NCBI GenBank assembly: GCA_024509875.1
Contig: JAMPIV010005824.1
Location: forward strand, 652,508-716,507
Length of the DNA: 64,000 nt
Source of the DNA: Oreohelix idahoensis
Lineage: Eukaryota > Mollusca > Gastropoda > Stylommatophora > Oreohelicidae
Direction of reading: 5' to 3'
Shown here piece after piece: positions 13,801 to 28,800 of this stretch. A program made the position numbers and the translations under genes. Under the pieces are notes generated by a model, which saw only the letters and a list, made by a program, of their open reading frames with translations, did not search any database and was not told where the DNA came from. Each line of letters starts with the position of its first letter. Positions within the stretch are counted from its first letter, which is position 1.

Positions 13801-16800
13801 ATAAGGTAACAGATAGCATGAACACACTAGTAATGTGGAGTTATGAACATACTAGTAATGTGGAGTTATGAACATACTAGTAATGTGGAGTTATGAACAT
13901 ACTAGTAATATGGAGTTATGAACATACTAGTAATGTGGAGTTATGAACATACTAGTAATGTGGAGTTATGAACATACTAGTAATGTGGAGTTATGAACAT
14001 ATTAGTAATGTGGAGTTATGAACATACTAGTAATGTGGAGTTATGAACATACTAGTAATGTGGAGTTATGAACATACTAGTAATGTGGAGTTATGAACAT
14101 ACTAGTAATGTGGAGTTATGAGGCATGCACTGCAAAAATAATAGGCATTCACTTATTTTTTCTTTCTCGCCATTTAGAATTAAAAGAGGATTGTCTTTCT
14201 TGGTGATATAATCTGTTCTTAAACGTGCGCATTCAGATCAACGTTTTATTATTGACACTTTTTTCTTGTTTTTTATTTTGTTTTGTTTTGTGGTGGACAG
14301 CGTGTTTAGGGAAAGTTAAAGTTCTACAGAGCCTTTCATCGGAATGTCAATATTAAGAATTCTTTAAACTTAGCGATCAAACAAACATAGATTCAAAAAT
14401 TCATTAGTTTTGATTTGTATATAAAGAGTCTTCATGGTTTGTAACTGCTGTCAGCTAATGAATGCCCATGAGACATCAATCAACATATAAGGTTTAATGT
14501 TTTTTATTTTGTTTTGTTTTGTGGTGGACAGGGGGGGGGGGGGGGGGGATTTGTATATAAAGAGTCTTCATGGGACTGCTGAGAGAAGGCACAAAACTTG
14601 ATGACATGAGGTGGCAACTGTAAATAAACTGACACAATAATTCAACAACAGGCAGAAGACTAAAAAAATATGTAAGACAGATGGAAGAAAGAAAGGAAAG
14701 AACCTGCTGTCTGCACCAGGAAGTGGTGGCCGTAGCAAGTTTTCCATATTTTCCACTGGATGTAACATTTCTAGAGAGTCAGGTGACCTGGGAATCAAAT
14801 GGGTTAGTTCAACAAGTTGGTATTTACTGCCAAGTTCACCCAGAATAATGAATATGATAAATGTTAATCAAATGCATTAAAATCAACTGATCAATGGTAA
14901 TGTTTTTCCCAGCAGGTCACAAACTTACTTAATAAAAAGTACATAAACGTCTACCTAGTTGAATTTTGCTTGACTGGTGTTGGTGTGAAGGTTAAGGTCA
15001 ATTATAAATTACTTTGGATAAATCCAAAAATGTAAAAATTACTCTTCATGTGCTTTAAAAAACAAGGAAATAAAAAGGAAATTTTAAAACAAAAGATTTT
15101 AAAAAATGAATGGGATATAGGTTTTATAATTTGTTTTTTTCAACACACTTGGTCAAGGCATGTCAATAATTTTTACAGCTGGAGTTAAGATCTGGCAACA
15201 CTGACTTAAAATATAACTCAAAGCCTCGTATGAGTAACAAATGCGGATCATAAACAGTAAATTAAAAAAAAACTGTCACATATTCATTTATATAAAAAAA
15301 AATTAGAATTTTTCAAAAGCCCCTTTACAACTCATTAGTAAGAAAATGGCATGACTGCTTCATACAAAATGTCCCAGGTTCAAAATCCCAGTCACATGAC
15401 TGCTAGTTTCAAAGATCTCCTTTTTTGTTCTTTACTTGCTTTTTCCCATGTAGTTTTTACTACTTTGCTGCTAATCCATTTATAAGTACATTCACACATA
15501 ATTAAGCACATCTAAGTGAAGGCATACCCCACCCAAACAAACAGAACAACTAAAAGGCAAATACAGGTAGCACATTTAACAGAGAAACAGGAGCAGCTAG
15601 CTACTCATGTACAAGGACCAGCCTAGTGAAATGTCTATCAGAATGACCATTAGCTTTGAGATATAAGCAAGAAAGTGCTCACAGCCACACACAAAAACAT
15701 TCACTCACATTACAGAAGTCTTGGTCACAATGTGGTCAGGAACACACACTGGAGGCCGGTTAGACAGGTAACTTCAACAAAACAAAACAGATAACTCAGG
15801 TAAGATGACAGGTACGTTAACTCTAGTCTCAAATTTTAAAATATCTACATGAGTTAAGACCTTGAACTAATTAAGAAGTCGCTCTCACAACACAACTACA
15901 TAAACTGTCACATAAGAAAAATGAAAATTGTCAAAAGTCATGGTCAATTATGAAAATTTATGGTACCCTTATTTTGCCACGTGAAATAGGGAACAGAGGG
16001 GAACAGAGGGGAACAGAGTTATGACGTTTTCAAAAGATTTAAAAAAAAAAAGGTAGTCCCGTAGTGCAGATGCTGTCAAAGGGGAGTGAAGTGCAAGGAA
16101 CTTTATAAGGTGAGGTGATCAGCTCCCTTCCTGACTGTCTTAGGCTTCCCAACTCAAGAGCAAAGTCATGTACCCATTTACAGTTGGGTAGACTGGAGTG
16201 TAACTCCGCCTATGCCGGTCCCAAGCCCGGATGAAAAAGGAGGAGGGCGGCCTGCATGGAGGCCGTAAGGAGGCAGCCCCTCCACCATGCAAAGGCACAA
16301 CAGGCCAATCACCTGTTTGTCTTAAACTACGATTACAAGCAATATAAGAGAGAAAACCGGACTGGTTCTAAAGGCGACGACAGCTGATGGAATAGTCTGG
16401 CGCTCTCTCTTCCAAACCTCTACACCTCACGGTAGAAGGGGAACGACTAAGTAAGTAAGTAGACTGGAGTGTGACACCACCAAGTCTTGAACTTGAAACT
16501 TGGTAACTATGCCATGAGAGGCAAATACTCTAACCACTCTCAGGACTTTTTACTCTCTAATAAGTCAAAATTTGACACTGAAATCAATGAAGAGCTTGAA
16601 ATACACTGGCAATGAGGCTATTGCATGGGAAAACAAATTTGAGTGTGACGTTAGCAAAATGTTCTAAAAAATCAACAGAAAAATATTTGCTGTCAAATTA
16701 TCAACAGAAAATCTGAAGTCGTGTAAACTCAGAACAACATATGGAGAAAGATCATGTCATTTCTGATAGGAGACGTAAAAACAATTTTTAAAGAAAACTT

Positions 16801-19800
16801 CTTGATGTAATCTTACTATGGTGACACACTTCTACTAAACATAGACAAATAAACAAAACAAACAAATACATATGTGCCAAGTGTACACACACACACACAC
16901 ACACATTTGAGCATGCATGAGCACACATACACACATCCATCCACACAAACCACCAACCTTTTTTCTTCCACTCAACTTCTTCTAAAAATTATCATTTAAA
17001 TTAGTTTTTGGTTCTTGTGTGCCTAAAGCAAACAAATAAAACAGATGATAAGTGAATCTCCAAAAAAGCTACGGTAAACAGTTTTGAGCTGTAAAAACTA
17101 CTTCAAGCAACAGGTATGGTCTTAGTGGAAGCAACGAACAGTTCTACAGGATTCTGTCCCACTGATTCACTTGCCTAAATTCTGGCCGAAATATTTCTCT
17201 GTTGTTCAAAGCAAATGTAGGGAACTTGTCAATAAAAAATATCAATTTATGCACTGTCTATTAAAAACAAGATTCTGCCTTGTGAATTTAAAGAATTATT
17301 GTTGTTGTTGATAATAAAATGTCAGTCTGAAGACACAAAAAAAGCACATCTTTCACTTTACATTCAGTAGCACCACAGCTTTCAGATCATCAACATCAAC
17401 AAGCACAGATAAGTATGATAGTCACAATCTCTATAAGAAGCCACAATCTATATAAGAAGCCACAATCTCCATAAGAAGACATTATCTCTGTGTGAAGACA
17501 TTATCTCTGTAATAAGTCACAATCTCTATAAGTCACAATCTCTATAAGAAGCCCCGATCTCTGTAAGTCACAATCTCTATAAGAAACCACAATCTCTATA
17601 AGAAGTCACAATCTCTATAAGAAGCCAAAATCTCTACAAGTCGCAATCTCTAACTATGACAGGAATTTCAACAAATCACAAACATATTCACTAAAATCTA
17701 CACAGGTTTGAAATGTCAATTTCACTTAACAGGCAGACAAGCTAATCAAGCAAAACTGACTCTATAAGGTGAAGAACATACGGGTTATATTTTTACAGGT
17801 AATGTAGATACATGGTGGCATATCTGGAGTCATCCTTATATGACCACCAGCTAAGCACAATGGTCCGGTGTGATGCTGACCACATCGCCCTTAGTGTGCC
17901 GATGGTCAAGAAACTAAGGGCCTAACACCATATTCCCAATATGCCTCAATATGCGTGTAACGGGATCCCCCCTTAAGCACAATGGTATAGTATATAGATG
18001 TGGAAGTGAGCCTCTGTCTGTCAGGACAATAGCACCCTCACTGACTCTTGAAATCATCCATACACTTCCAGCGATTCCCTCTGTGGTGAAACATGATGAG
18101 AACCCAGCATTGCACACTAAGCTTGGAGAAGTCACTTGAGTCCCAGACATAACTGTGGCTTTTATCTGGTTGACTGCATGCAGGACGATCTCACTGTGGA
18201 CCCATGATGGGTGGGGGCTAAGTATGGCTCTGTGCAGGATGTGACAATTCCTTGGGAGACCCCAGAACCAGAGCACAGTATTTTAGCTCTGCATATCTGT
18301 AGAGCCCCCTTGGATGGCAGGGAATGTGCAGTATGCCACATGCTCCTTCCTCCTAGCTTGGAACCAGATGTGATGATCCTTTAAATGCAAGCCAAGCTGG
18401 AAAAACTGGAGTTCATGACTTTAACTCAACATGTTTCGAAATGGCAGAAAAGCCACAGGAAAAGCCTAGATCTACAGTGTAGATAATACCAAGGAGTCTT
18501 CAACTTGGTATTGGCTGCATAAGAGCAAAAAGCTCAGATGCCCTAGTTAAACAACAACAGGTAATGTAGTAGTTCTCTGGGATGAACATGAAAGTTGCAT
18601 GCAAGTTTCACAATTACGTCTGAAACAAAATGTGCTGCTTAATGCACTTGTGGTGGGCTGGTACTAACATTGCTGGGCTGGTCAGCCACTTTAGATGTGA
18701 GAAGTTTGGAGAAATTTTTATTCCTTTCTTCATTTTCATACATTGTTGACCTGAGAAATTGTATGTTACTGGAAGAATTTATTCATATTCTCAGGATACT
18801 AGATGAATGTTACCATAATTCTATGATTATGGAAGAATGGAACCATGTTCTCATGACATTGGAAGAATGGAACCATGCTCTCATGATGATGGAAGCATAG
18901 AATCATATTTCCATGACACTGGAAGATTGTAGCATGTACGTATATGTGATACTGGAAAACCCATTTTCTCATGATAATGAAAAAAAGCAAACATGTTCCC
19001 ATGGTAACAGAAGAATGAATCATGTTCCCATATTTGTGGAAAAATGTACTATATTCCCATAATTCTCTAAAATAAAACTATATTCCCATTTTACTGGAAG
19101 AATGGAAGCGAATGCCTTGGTACTGGAAGAAAAGTGGAATATCTCCAAGATCCTGAAGGAATGGAACCACATTCCAATGTTGCTGAAAAAAAAATATAAC
19201 AATACTTCCATGATACAGGAAGATCTGAACCATATTCCCATGGTACTGGAAGGAAAAGCTACACACCCAGTACAGGGGATGAACTAATGCATACTCCCAT
19301 GATGCTGGAAGGTTGAAAGCACATTCCCTTGAAAGTGGAAGAATAGAGAAAATTTCCCACGATCCTGGAACAATGGAATCACATTCATATGACACTGGAA
19401 AAATATTACAATATTTCCATGATACTGGAATGATAAGCTATACACCCAGTAAAGTGGAAGAAGTAAACAATATTCCCATGACACTGGAAGAATTGAACCA
19501 TATTCCCATGATACTGGAAGAACTGAACCATATTCACATGATACTGGAGAAATAAAACCATATTCCCATGACACTGGAGAAATTAAACCCTATTCACGTG
19601 ATACTGGAGAAATTAAACCCTATTCCAATGATACTGGAGAAATTAAACCATATTCCCATGATACTGGAGTAATTAAACCATATTCCCATGATACTGGAGA
19701 AATTAAACCATATTCCCATGATACTGGAGAAATTAAACCATATTTCCATGATCCTGGAGAAATTAAACCATATTCCCATAATACTGGAGTAAATTAAACC

Positions 19801-22800
19801 ATATTCCCATGATACTGGAGAAATTAAACCATATTCCCATGATACAGCAACAATTTAACCATGAACCGCAGATAATGCAAGAATTTAACCACATTCCTAG
19901 AATGTTGGAAAAATGTAAGCATATTGCCATGGTACTGGAAGAATGTAACCATAGCACCATGTGAAGCTAGTGATACCATCAGGTATAATAAATATACATA
20001 ACCACTCAGAATATCTATATATGTATATAAAAAAAGGTGCTGAGTTGGGAGTGTGCTTAGTCACATTTCACTCCTGTAGTGAGGTGATGGCAACATTTGA
20101 ATGGTCTGGGGGTTTGATTTCCCAGTAAACATATCACTTCTATCACTTTTCTGTAGTCTAGTTTTCTACTTCTTTATTTCTCATGAATGCTTGCAACATA
20201 CCAACTTGTGTTTGTTATTTACTGTTCCTATGTGAGAAGTGAACAATAATAGTGGTGGGTGGCATGGTATTTTTATTAAGTTCATTCATAACAATGCCAT
20301 GTCATTCTGGTCTGTATTCCTTTATCTGATCACCCGAAAACCAAAATATTCTGAAAATCAAAAGTTTCTTTGGGCGACTTTTGAACACACTTTGAGCTAC
20401 TATTTGAACGTGATTTGGACGACATCTGAAAACTGAAAAAATCTGGGCAATTTTAAGAGCTAGCTAACAGAGACAAGGCACTTTTAACAGCTAGTTAACA
20501 TTACTAGGCAATTTGAACAACGAGTTAATACTAACAATTTAAGCAATTTTTATAATAACACTGAATTTCCTGTTTAATACATAAAACTGTCTCCTCAGCC
20601 ACTGATTACACAAATGCATACATGAGGCATACCTTAAAATCAAACAAACATAGAGGTGTGCTTGCAAAATAAGAAAATTGATACGACCTCATTAGAAGCT
20701 AACATAATCGTTTAATGCTTACCTTAATAGTCTGCAGGAGGAGAGAATTTAAAAAAAAGAACAATAAACTGTAGATCTGTGTAGGAGACATGGTTTGTCA
20801 ATGCAAGGACAAAACCCACTAAACTATTTTGTCACAGCAATAATGGCAAATAGGCCTACATGGAAATGGCTATCATTGGTTGCCTAACGTTAATTAATAA
20901 TAAATGTAATTGTTATTATACCAAAAGTGATCATGTTTAAACTGCGTGTAATTAATTCCCAGGGGACTCTGATGAGTCAAGAAAAGATCAGGACTATTAC
21001 TATACTTCAGGCATTTCGACAAAGGCAACTAATATGAGGTTGTCAGTGAGGTATGTAAAACAAATAGCCAATGAAACCACTGCTGCAGGAGCATCATTCC
21101 CCCCCCACAAGATCACTAATGTAGAATTGATGACAAGATCACTAATGTAGAACTGATGACAAGATCACTAATGTAGAACTGATGACAAGATCACTAATGT
21201 AGAACTGATGACAAGATCACTAATGTAGAACTGATGGACAAGATCACTAATGTAGAACTGATGACAAGATCACTAATGTAGAACTGATGACAAGATCACT
21301 AATGTAGAACTGATGACAAGATCACTAATGTAGAACTGATGACAAGATCACTAATGTAGAACTGATGACAAGATCACTAATGTAGAACTGATGACAAGAT
21401 CACTAATGTAGAACTGATGACAAGATCACTAATGTAGAACTGATGACAAGATCACTAATGTAGAACTGATGACAAGAACCAGACAAGTGCCAGAAGAACA
21501 AGACATGAGAAGATGACACTGGAGATTGATAGGACACACACTGAAGTGACCTTGTTGACAGCATCACCAGGCAGTCCTTGTTCTGGAGTCCCCAGGGAAA
21601 GAGAGGCAGAGGGAAACTAAGGAACACATGGAGAAGAGAACTGGAGACAGACGTGAAGTGCATACAGAAGACATAGAAAGACCTTGAGCTGATGGCACGG
21701 GACAGGAAGACTTGGCATAAATTTGTTGGAGGCCTATGCTCCTTGGTGAGCTGAAGGTTGATGAAAACTTCTCCAATATCTTAATACCTCTGCCAAACCA
21801 AATAATCATATTGATACAAGCATAAGCGTCAAACAGTCTGCAACCAAGCGATATATCATGGTCTCAAAACCAAGCCCCTGCAGACCAGAGTGGAACAGTA
21901 CTAGTTGCAATGATTTGGCCATGTCTGCAATGGGAGAAGACTGGCTACTAAGACAAATATGGGATATCAAAAGCCACAGATCCAGACCTCCAAGATGACC
22001 CAAAGTTCACCGGGAGGACAACATTAGACAATCTCTGAAGGGCTGAGGACTGAACTAGAACCAGGCCAAATGAAAGGCAGCTGACAGAATAGCATGGCAC
22101 TCTCTCTGGCTAACCTCTACACCCCAGGGTAGAAGTGGAAAGACTTAAGTACTAAGTAAGTATGAGCGTCAAACATTTTTTATTTTTTAAAAGAATAAAT
22201 ATCCCGTTCAACCCTTGATGTGTTTTAACTAGGATGTCTAGTGTACTTATATCAAGATACTAATTCTGATTTCAAAATATATATACCATACTTTGATATC
22301 AGAAATCAAAATTAGTGTCTTGAATTAACTACATTATATAACCTAGTTATAACCCATCACAGGATGAACAGGATAAAACATAGGAATATTAATCATGACC
22401 TTTGAAATCCAGCACCAGAGAAAGGTAATCAATAATACAAGAAATGATACAATCAGAAAAGACACAATTTAGGCAGAAGTTGGAACTACATCTTTCTTGG
22501 AATACATAAACCACTATCGTACATTTTTTTAATTTTTGTGAAATAGGAGTTTTGCTTCATTTTGGCAAGGCACATCCCATTCAACCTAGACACAAGGTCT
22601 GTCAGTTATATTAGGGCACATGACCAATTTTAAAAGACCTTGTGGTGTATAATTAGTGTTCACCATCATACATACATCTTATGTTGTATATCATGCATCT
22701 CATGCACCATGCAATCTCCATGAACATAAAATGAGGCATGAGGTAGACCAACCAAAAAATGATTGATTTTAAGGAGTCTCTGAAGCTCAAAGAAAAGAAG

Positions 22801-25800
22801 ATAAAACTAATATACATGACATGCCAAAGAATGTCACTCAAACTTCTTATGATGCTTCACTGCAGAATTGAAAGAGCAAAGAAAGTAACACTTGTCTGTT
22901 TGAAAAGATGAATACATCTTAGTGTGTATGGGTGAATGACGGAGTGATCATAATGGTTGTATACCATCTACATGAGATTGCATTGTCGTATGTGAATTGA
23001 GTACTAGTCAGGCGTGCAGTGAGTTGGTACAGATGTTTATGTGACCTCATGGAAAATGTATGGAGTGATGGAAAATGTATGATTTGTGACTGTACGTCTT
23101 ACAGGACAGTTCGGGTATAAACATCTCCTATTATGGCCTGTGACAGCATAGGAAGCCTCCTAGACCTAACCTCGTCTAGCGAATTTTCCTTCACGTAAAG
23201 TTCAATATATATACTTTTCATCATATCGGAACCCCACACATGGGTTCTCACATGTAGCAGTGATCTCTTGGTTCATCGAGCGATAGTACAGGCATCCCTT
23301 TTTCTCACTCGATAAATACAAAGTATATGAATTTCAACATGGCTGTTCTCTCTCTCGTGAGCTTCACTCACTATAAAATATAGACCAAAATTAGTCATTC
23401 ATTAAATGTCCTCATTTCTTCATAGGTTCTCTCATAGAGGTAATTGAATAATATCATACAATCCAGTGCTGATACATAGGAATGTCTTCTTCCTTTGAAT
23501 GGATATTCTTTTTAAAAGTACCACTGTGCATCTGCTTATCAACAACGATGGCGAAGCCCAAGTTCATAATAAATTGTGGTTTTACCTTTTTATGCGAAAT
23601 ATAACTTTGCCATTCCTTGGCAAAAGAGAATAAACACTGGGGTAAAGTACATACAACATGTCTAAATGATTATCACTTTTCCCCATCCATATATAGATCA
23701 CTATTTCGGCAAAAAGCCTGCTACAACAAAACTCGGCATCCTCACAGGATGACAGCCATGGATCACACCATTTGCTAGCGATACTTCCGCTGCATAGCCT
23801 TTGACCTTTTCTAGCGACAACCAAATTAGTTCGACTTAGAAATGCAAAGATATCCATATATAAGACAGACTCGTCCTACTCATACAAACACTAAGTATAA
23901 ATTCAGGCCATAGATATACTGAAGCAAGAACAATCTATTCCTACCCAGCCACAGAATAAATCGCAGTAGGCCTAGAGTCGTCTGCGGAGTCCGATCGAAG
24001 ATGACAGAACTATTTTCAAGGGAAGCAACCCAAAAATGACTTCTCCTTAAGCACTTAAAAAGGAAATACTTTGCTTACAAAATATTTGCGAACATAATAA
24101 GAATATAAATGTATTATATTGCAAGATAGTAAAAATTGCCCTTTACAGTCTTACCACACCTCCCGGGAAAAAAAAAAAAATAAATTTTTTTTTTTTTAAA
24201 TACATCTAGGAGCACCGTAGAATAGGCTCACAACGCAAGAATACTGCGCAGATGAAAATATCAGGAATAACTATAATTCCTAATATGACTGGTGAGAATA
24301 TATATCTCAAAATCTGAGAGAAATTGTTTCCCTACGAATAAATGTTTCCAGGAAGGTGTGATGTACGTATAATACAATTCTGGTAATTATACAATGCATA
24401 CCAAAAATTCACACTACAATCTTAAATTTATGATTTATGAAGAAACAATCATCAAAGAACAGCGGTGAATTAACATCAATAAAACCGCTAAGTAGCGATA
24501 CCATCATTCTATTATTAAATTACAAATGTGTATCTTAGTAAAGAAACAAAAAATAACTGTTGTAAAGTTATACATATTAAAAAGATCCAATATTTAACAG
24601 TTAAGTGGCATCATGTGGGCATCTGGACAGAATGTCCGCCATCACATTTTCTGAACCACGGATAGCTCGTACCGAAAAATGAAAAGGTTGAAGAGCGATT
24701 GCGTATCGAGTTGATCTCGAGCTCTTCAAGTTCTTACTTTGGATAGCCGTAAGAGCTTTTTGGTCAGTTTCCACTACGAAATGCGCGCCCAGAAGGAATC
24801 TTTGGAGTTTGAGAATTGACCAAACCATTGCCAATAATTCACGGTCTAAAACCGAGTAATTCCTTTCTGCAGCATTAAGTTTTCTGGATATGTACATTAC
24901 AGGATGCAGAGTTCCAGAGTACTCTTGCATTAGTGCCGCTCCAATCCCAGTGGATGAAGCGTCACTACGAAGAACAAATGTCTTATCTGTTGTAGGTAAC
25001 ACTAAAATAGGTGGTGATGAAAACATAGTTTTGATCTTCTCTAGTGAAGATTGGCATTCATGAGACCAGTGAACCATGTTAGGCGACCCTTTCTTTAATA
25101 GTGTAGAGAGAGGTGCCATGATAGAGGACAGATTCGGAATGAAACGTCCATAAAATTGTATGAGACCTAAAAGACTTCGCACTTGCTTTTTAGTCCTAGG
25201 GATAGAGATGTTAAGTATCTTAGTGATATTATGGTCTTCTGTCTTCAAGAAACCGTGACCTACTCGATGGCCTAAGAAAGCAATTTCGCTAAAGCCAATA
25301 CAAGCTTTAGATGGTTTTGCTGTCAGGTTATACTCACGCAGAGTTGATAATAATTCAACTAATCCTGAATAGTGATCTTCCCAAGTATCGCTGAAAAGAC
25401 AGATGTCGTCTAGATAAGCAATGACATCTGACCGATACGATAGGATTCGACGCATCATGCGTACAAATGTAGCTGGTGCGTTCATAAGGCCGAAAGGCAT
25501 AAAATTCCATTGGAAAAGGCCTCTGGGAGTAGAGAAAGCGGTAAGAGGTTTGGCGCGTTCGGATAATGGAACTTGCCAATATCCTTTAGACAAATCAAGT
25601 TTAGTGAAAAAATGCGATTTAGAAAGACGAGTAAGTAACTCTTCTAGTAAAGGCATAGGTTCAGCATCGAACTTCGTAACTTGATTCAATTTGCGATAGT
25701 CAACGCAAAGACGTATGTTATTGTCTTTTTTTCGAACAATAACCATCGGCGAAGAATATGCAGAAGTGGATGGTTCGATTATTTGTAAATCTATCATTTC

Positions 25801-28800
25801 ATCCAACTCCTTTTCAACCTGTGTTTGGAAATGTATAGGGATAGGATAAGGCCTAACCCTAATTGGAGTATGTTCAGTTAGAACAATGTCATGCTCAATG
25901 ACATGAGTTTGTCCAGGGATGTCAGTGAGGACATCCTGAAATGTTTGTAACATAGACGAAACTTGTCGCCGTTCTCCTAGAGACAAATCAGGAGAAACAG
26001 TAACGTCTTTCCATGATTCACTAGAATGAAGTGGGATCATTGGAAGCGGGAGATTAACATCCGAAAAAACTTGTTTCCTCATCCTGTATTACAGACAGTG
26101 ATGAGTAATGACCATGTTTGACATGAGAATCGTCCGTTGCCTGGAAAATAGGCTGTAGATAGTCAGGACGTTCATGGAACTCCGTAAGCATATTGATGTG
26201 GAAGGTTTTATGCTTCCCGTTAATATCGACGATGTAGTCAACATCTGAAATTTTCGATATTATATCGTACGGACCTTTCCAACTAATAAGGAGTCTATTT
26301 TCACGACAAGGTAGCAAAACAAATGCTTTGTCACCAGGACAAAGTTGTCGTAAAGTTCTCTTCTTATTAGCAAATTGTCTTGCCTTCTGCTTAGCAAACT
26401 CAGAAGAGGACGTTGCCAATTTGCATGCTTCGATAATCTTTTGTCTCAGCGCGATGACATACTCGTAAGAAGATTTTGTGTCATCGTCAATATTGTCAGC
26501 TGTTATAAGATCATGCAGCAAAGACATTGGGCCGCGCGGTCGCGCGCCAAAGACAAGTTCAAAGGGCGAAAACCCTGTATGTTCATTGGGGACCTCTCTG
26601 TACGCGAAGAGGGCCGCGGGTAAAACCCTATCCCAATCCTGAGGATGATCCTCAGTTATCTTCCCTAATAAGTTCTTAAGTGTTCTATTTAGTCGCTCGA
26701 CCATCCCATTGGACATAGGATGATAGATGCTACTCAAAGATCTCTCTATCTGTAGAGTAGACATTACTTGAGACATGGTATCCGATATCAGTTGGGTGCC
26801 ATGATCTGATAATATTTCTCCGGGGAATCCCAGCCGAGAAAATATAAGCCAAAGAGCATCTGCAATGTCAGCGGTAGTAATGCTCTTTAGAGGGATAGCC
26901 TCTGGCCAACGTGTGCACATGTCTACACACGTTAAGATAAACTGATGTCCTCTAGCAGATTTGATCTTGAATGGACCAATGATGTCTATCGCCATTTTCT
27001 GGAATGGACGAATAGGAATATCTGCAGCCTGAATAGGCGCAGCATGACGAGGACCTTTGGATTTGACTTCTTGACATACTTTACAGGATCGACAATAGAT
27101 CCGTATGTCCTTGTTCACAAAAGGCCAAAAGAAAGCCGCAAGAACTCTTGACTTTGTACGGAAAAAAAAAAACCCATGTGACCAGCACACTGAGAGTCGT
27201 GTGCATGTTGTAAGATCTTAACTCTCAAATTCTTGGGTACAAGAATCTGAGAATGACTTGACTTAGTGGAGTCTTGCACCATACGTACAAGTACGCCATT
27301 CTTCATTGTAATCCAAGATTTACAATTTGAATCTTTATTCGGATCACCTTTTGTTACAAGAGTGAAGAATTTCTTAAGAGTCGGATCTTCTTCTTGTTGT
27401 TTTATAAACGAGTCACGAGAAATTACCAAGGGATCATCTTGGTTATGCACTTCATTATCTTCAACAGATGAAGTTTCAGGCATATTGAGAGCTTGAGCTC
27501 TAGTGACTACTGCATTAGCAGATTGCATATTTTGATTTTCCCAAACGGAAATTTGCTCCGGAGCTAATTCTTTGACTCCGTGAATGCGACCGATGATAAG
27601 ATCAGCGATCGGATCCGGCAAAAGACATGCGTGTACATCTCCTGTGAAGAAAGGAGTAGCAATCCTAATGATAGCGGTAGAGTATTTCTCTATGGTGCCG
27701 CCAAATGTTACGCATTTGACTACTTTGCCTGTAGAATGAGAAGGATCTATGAGTGACTGCCTAACCCCAATAGTTGTGCATCCAGAATCAAAAAGTACTG
27801 AGACTGGATTGTCATTTACTAAACCTTTGTGTAAGACAAGAGAACCTCTCCCATCATGCGCGATTGACGCAGGAAGAGCGGGAAGAGGATGGCCACAGCT
27901 TAAAGTAGACACTGTGGTTGGCTCAAATAATGTTTTGCATTGGGGGCACTGAGATGCTCTCCCAAAATCAAAAGCGGCACATGCCATATTATTAGAGTCA
28001 TCATTATCTTTATTTTGTTTATAGGCTTCGTGGGACTCTTGCTGTGCAGAGTTCGCCTGGTAATGAGCTTTATGTTTTTTGAATTGTGCTCTACCTCTGT
28101 TATTATTGCCTCTGTACTTATCATTGTTTCCACTATTATAACCTCTACTCGGGTTTGAATCATAGCTCCTTTGGTTACTATCATCATATTCATTATAATG
28201 AGTATCTCGGTAATTATGATCCTGTTGTCTCCATGAAGGAAAACTTGGATAGTTTCTAGAATGACTTCCTTTGCGAAAGTTCCTGTAATTATGACCACCC
28301 TGAATCGAGGGCTGTCAGCTCTTCTCCAGGTATTCGAAGAAGAACCCTGAAATGATTGGTTACCTTGGTTCTGATAACTGTAATAGTTACCTTTTTTATT
28401 AAACCTATTTTGAGGTCCTTGGAATTTGTGAGAGTGATTAGGGTTGTATGGTGTTGCAGAAGCAACTGGCATACCTTCTTTAACCTTACTGTTGCTAATG
28501 GCTACGTCCGGATGTGCAGTGACGTATTGGGTACAATACTGTTCCATTTCTTTTAGAGACTTAGGTTTACGCTCATGTAAGAATTCGAGGAAAGGTTTAT
28601 TTATACTTGACATAATCTTGTCTCTGAGTATCAAGTCCATAAGGGCTTCATAAGTCTTTTCTGTTTTGGATAGCTCAATCCAACGATCAAATGTAAGTCG
28701 TGTCCTTGCAATGAATTCTGAGAATTCTACACCTGCCTCAGGCACCATTGTCTTAAACAACTTCCGATAACCCTCTTCAGACAACTGATACTTCTTTAAT

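Noticed and set aside
26054..26082. Classical -1 slippery site at the INT/RT overlap
   Set aside because: The T6 run looks like one, but the RT frame is reached by +1 or -2, not -1; kept only as a possible indel or unusual recoding.
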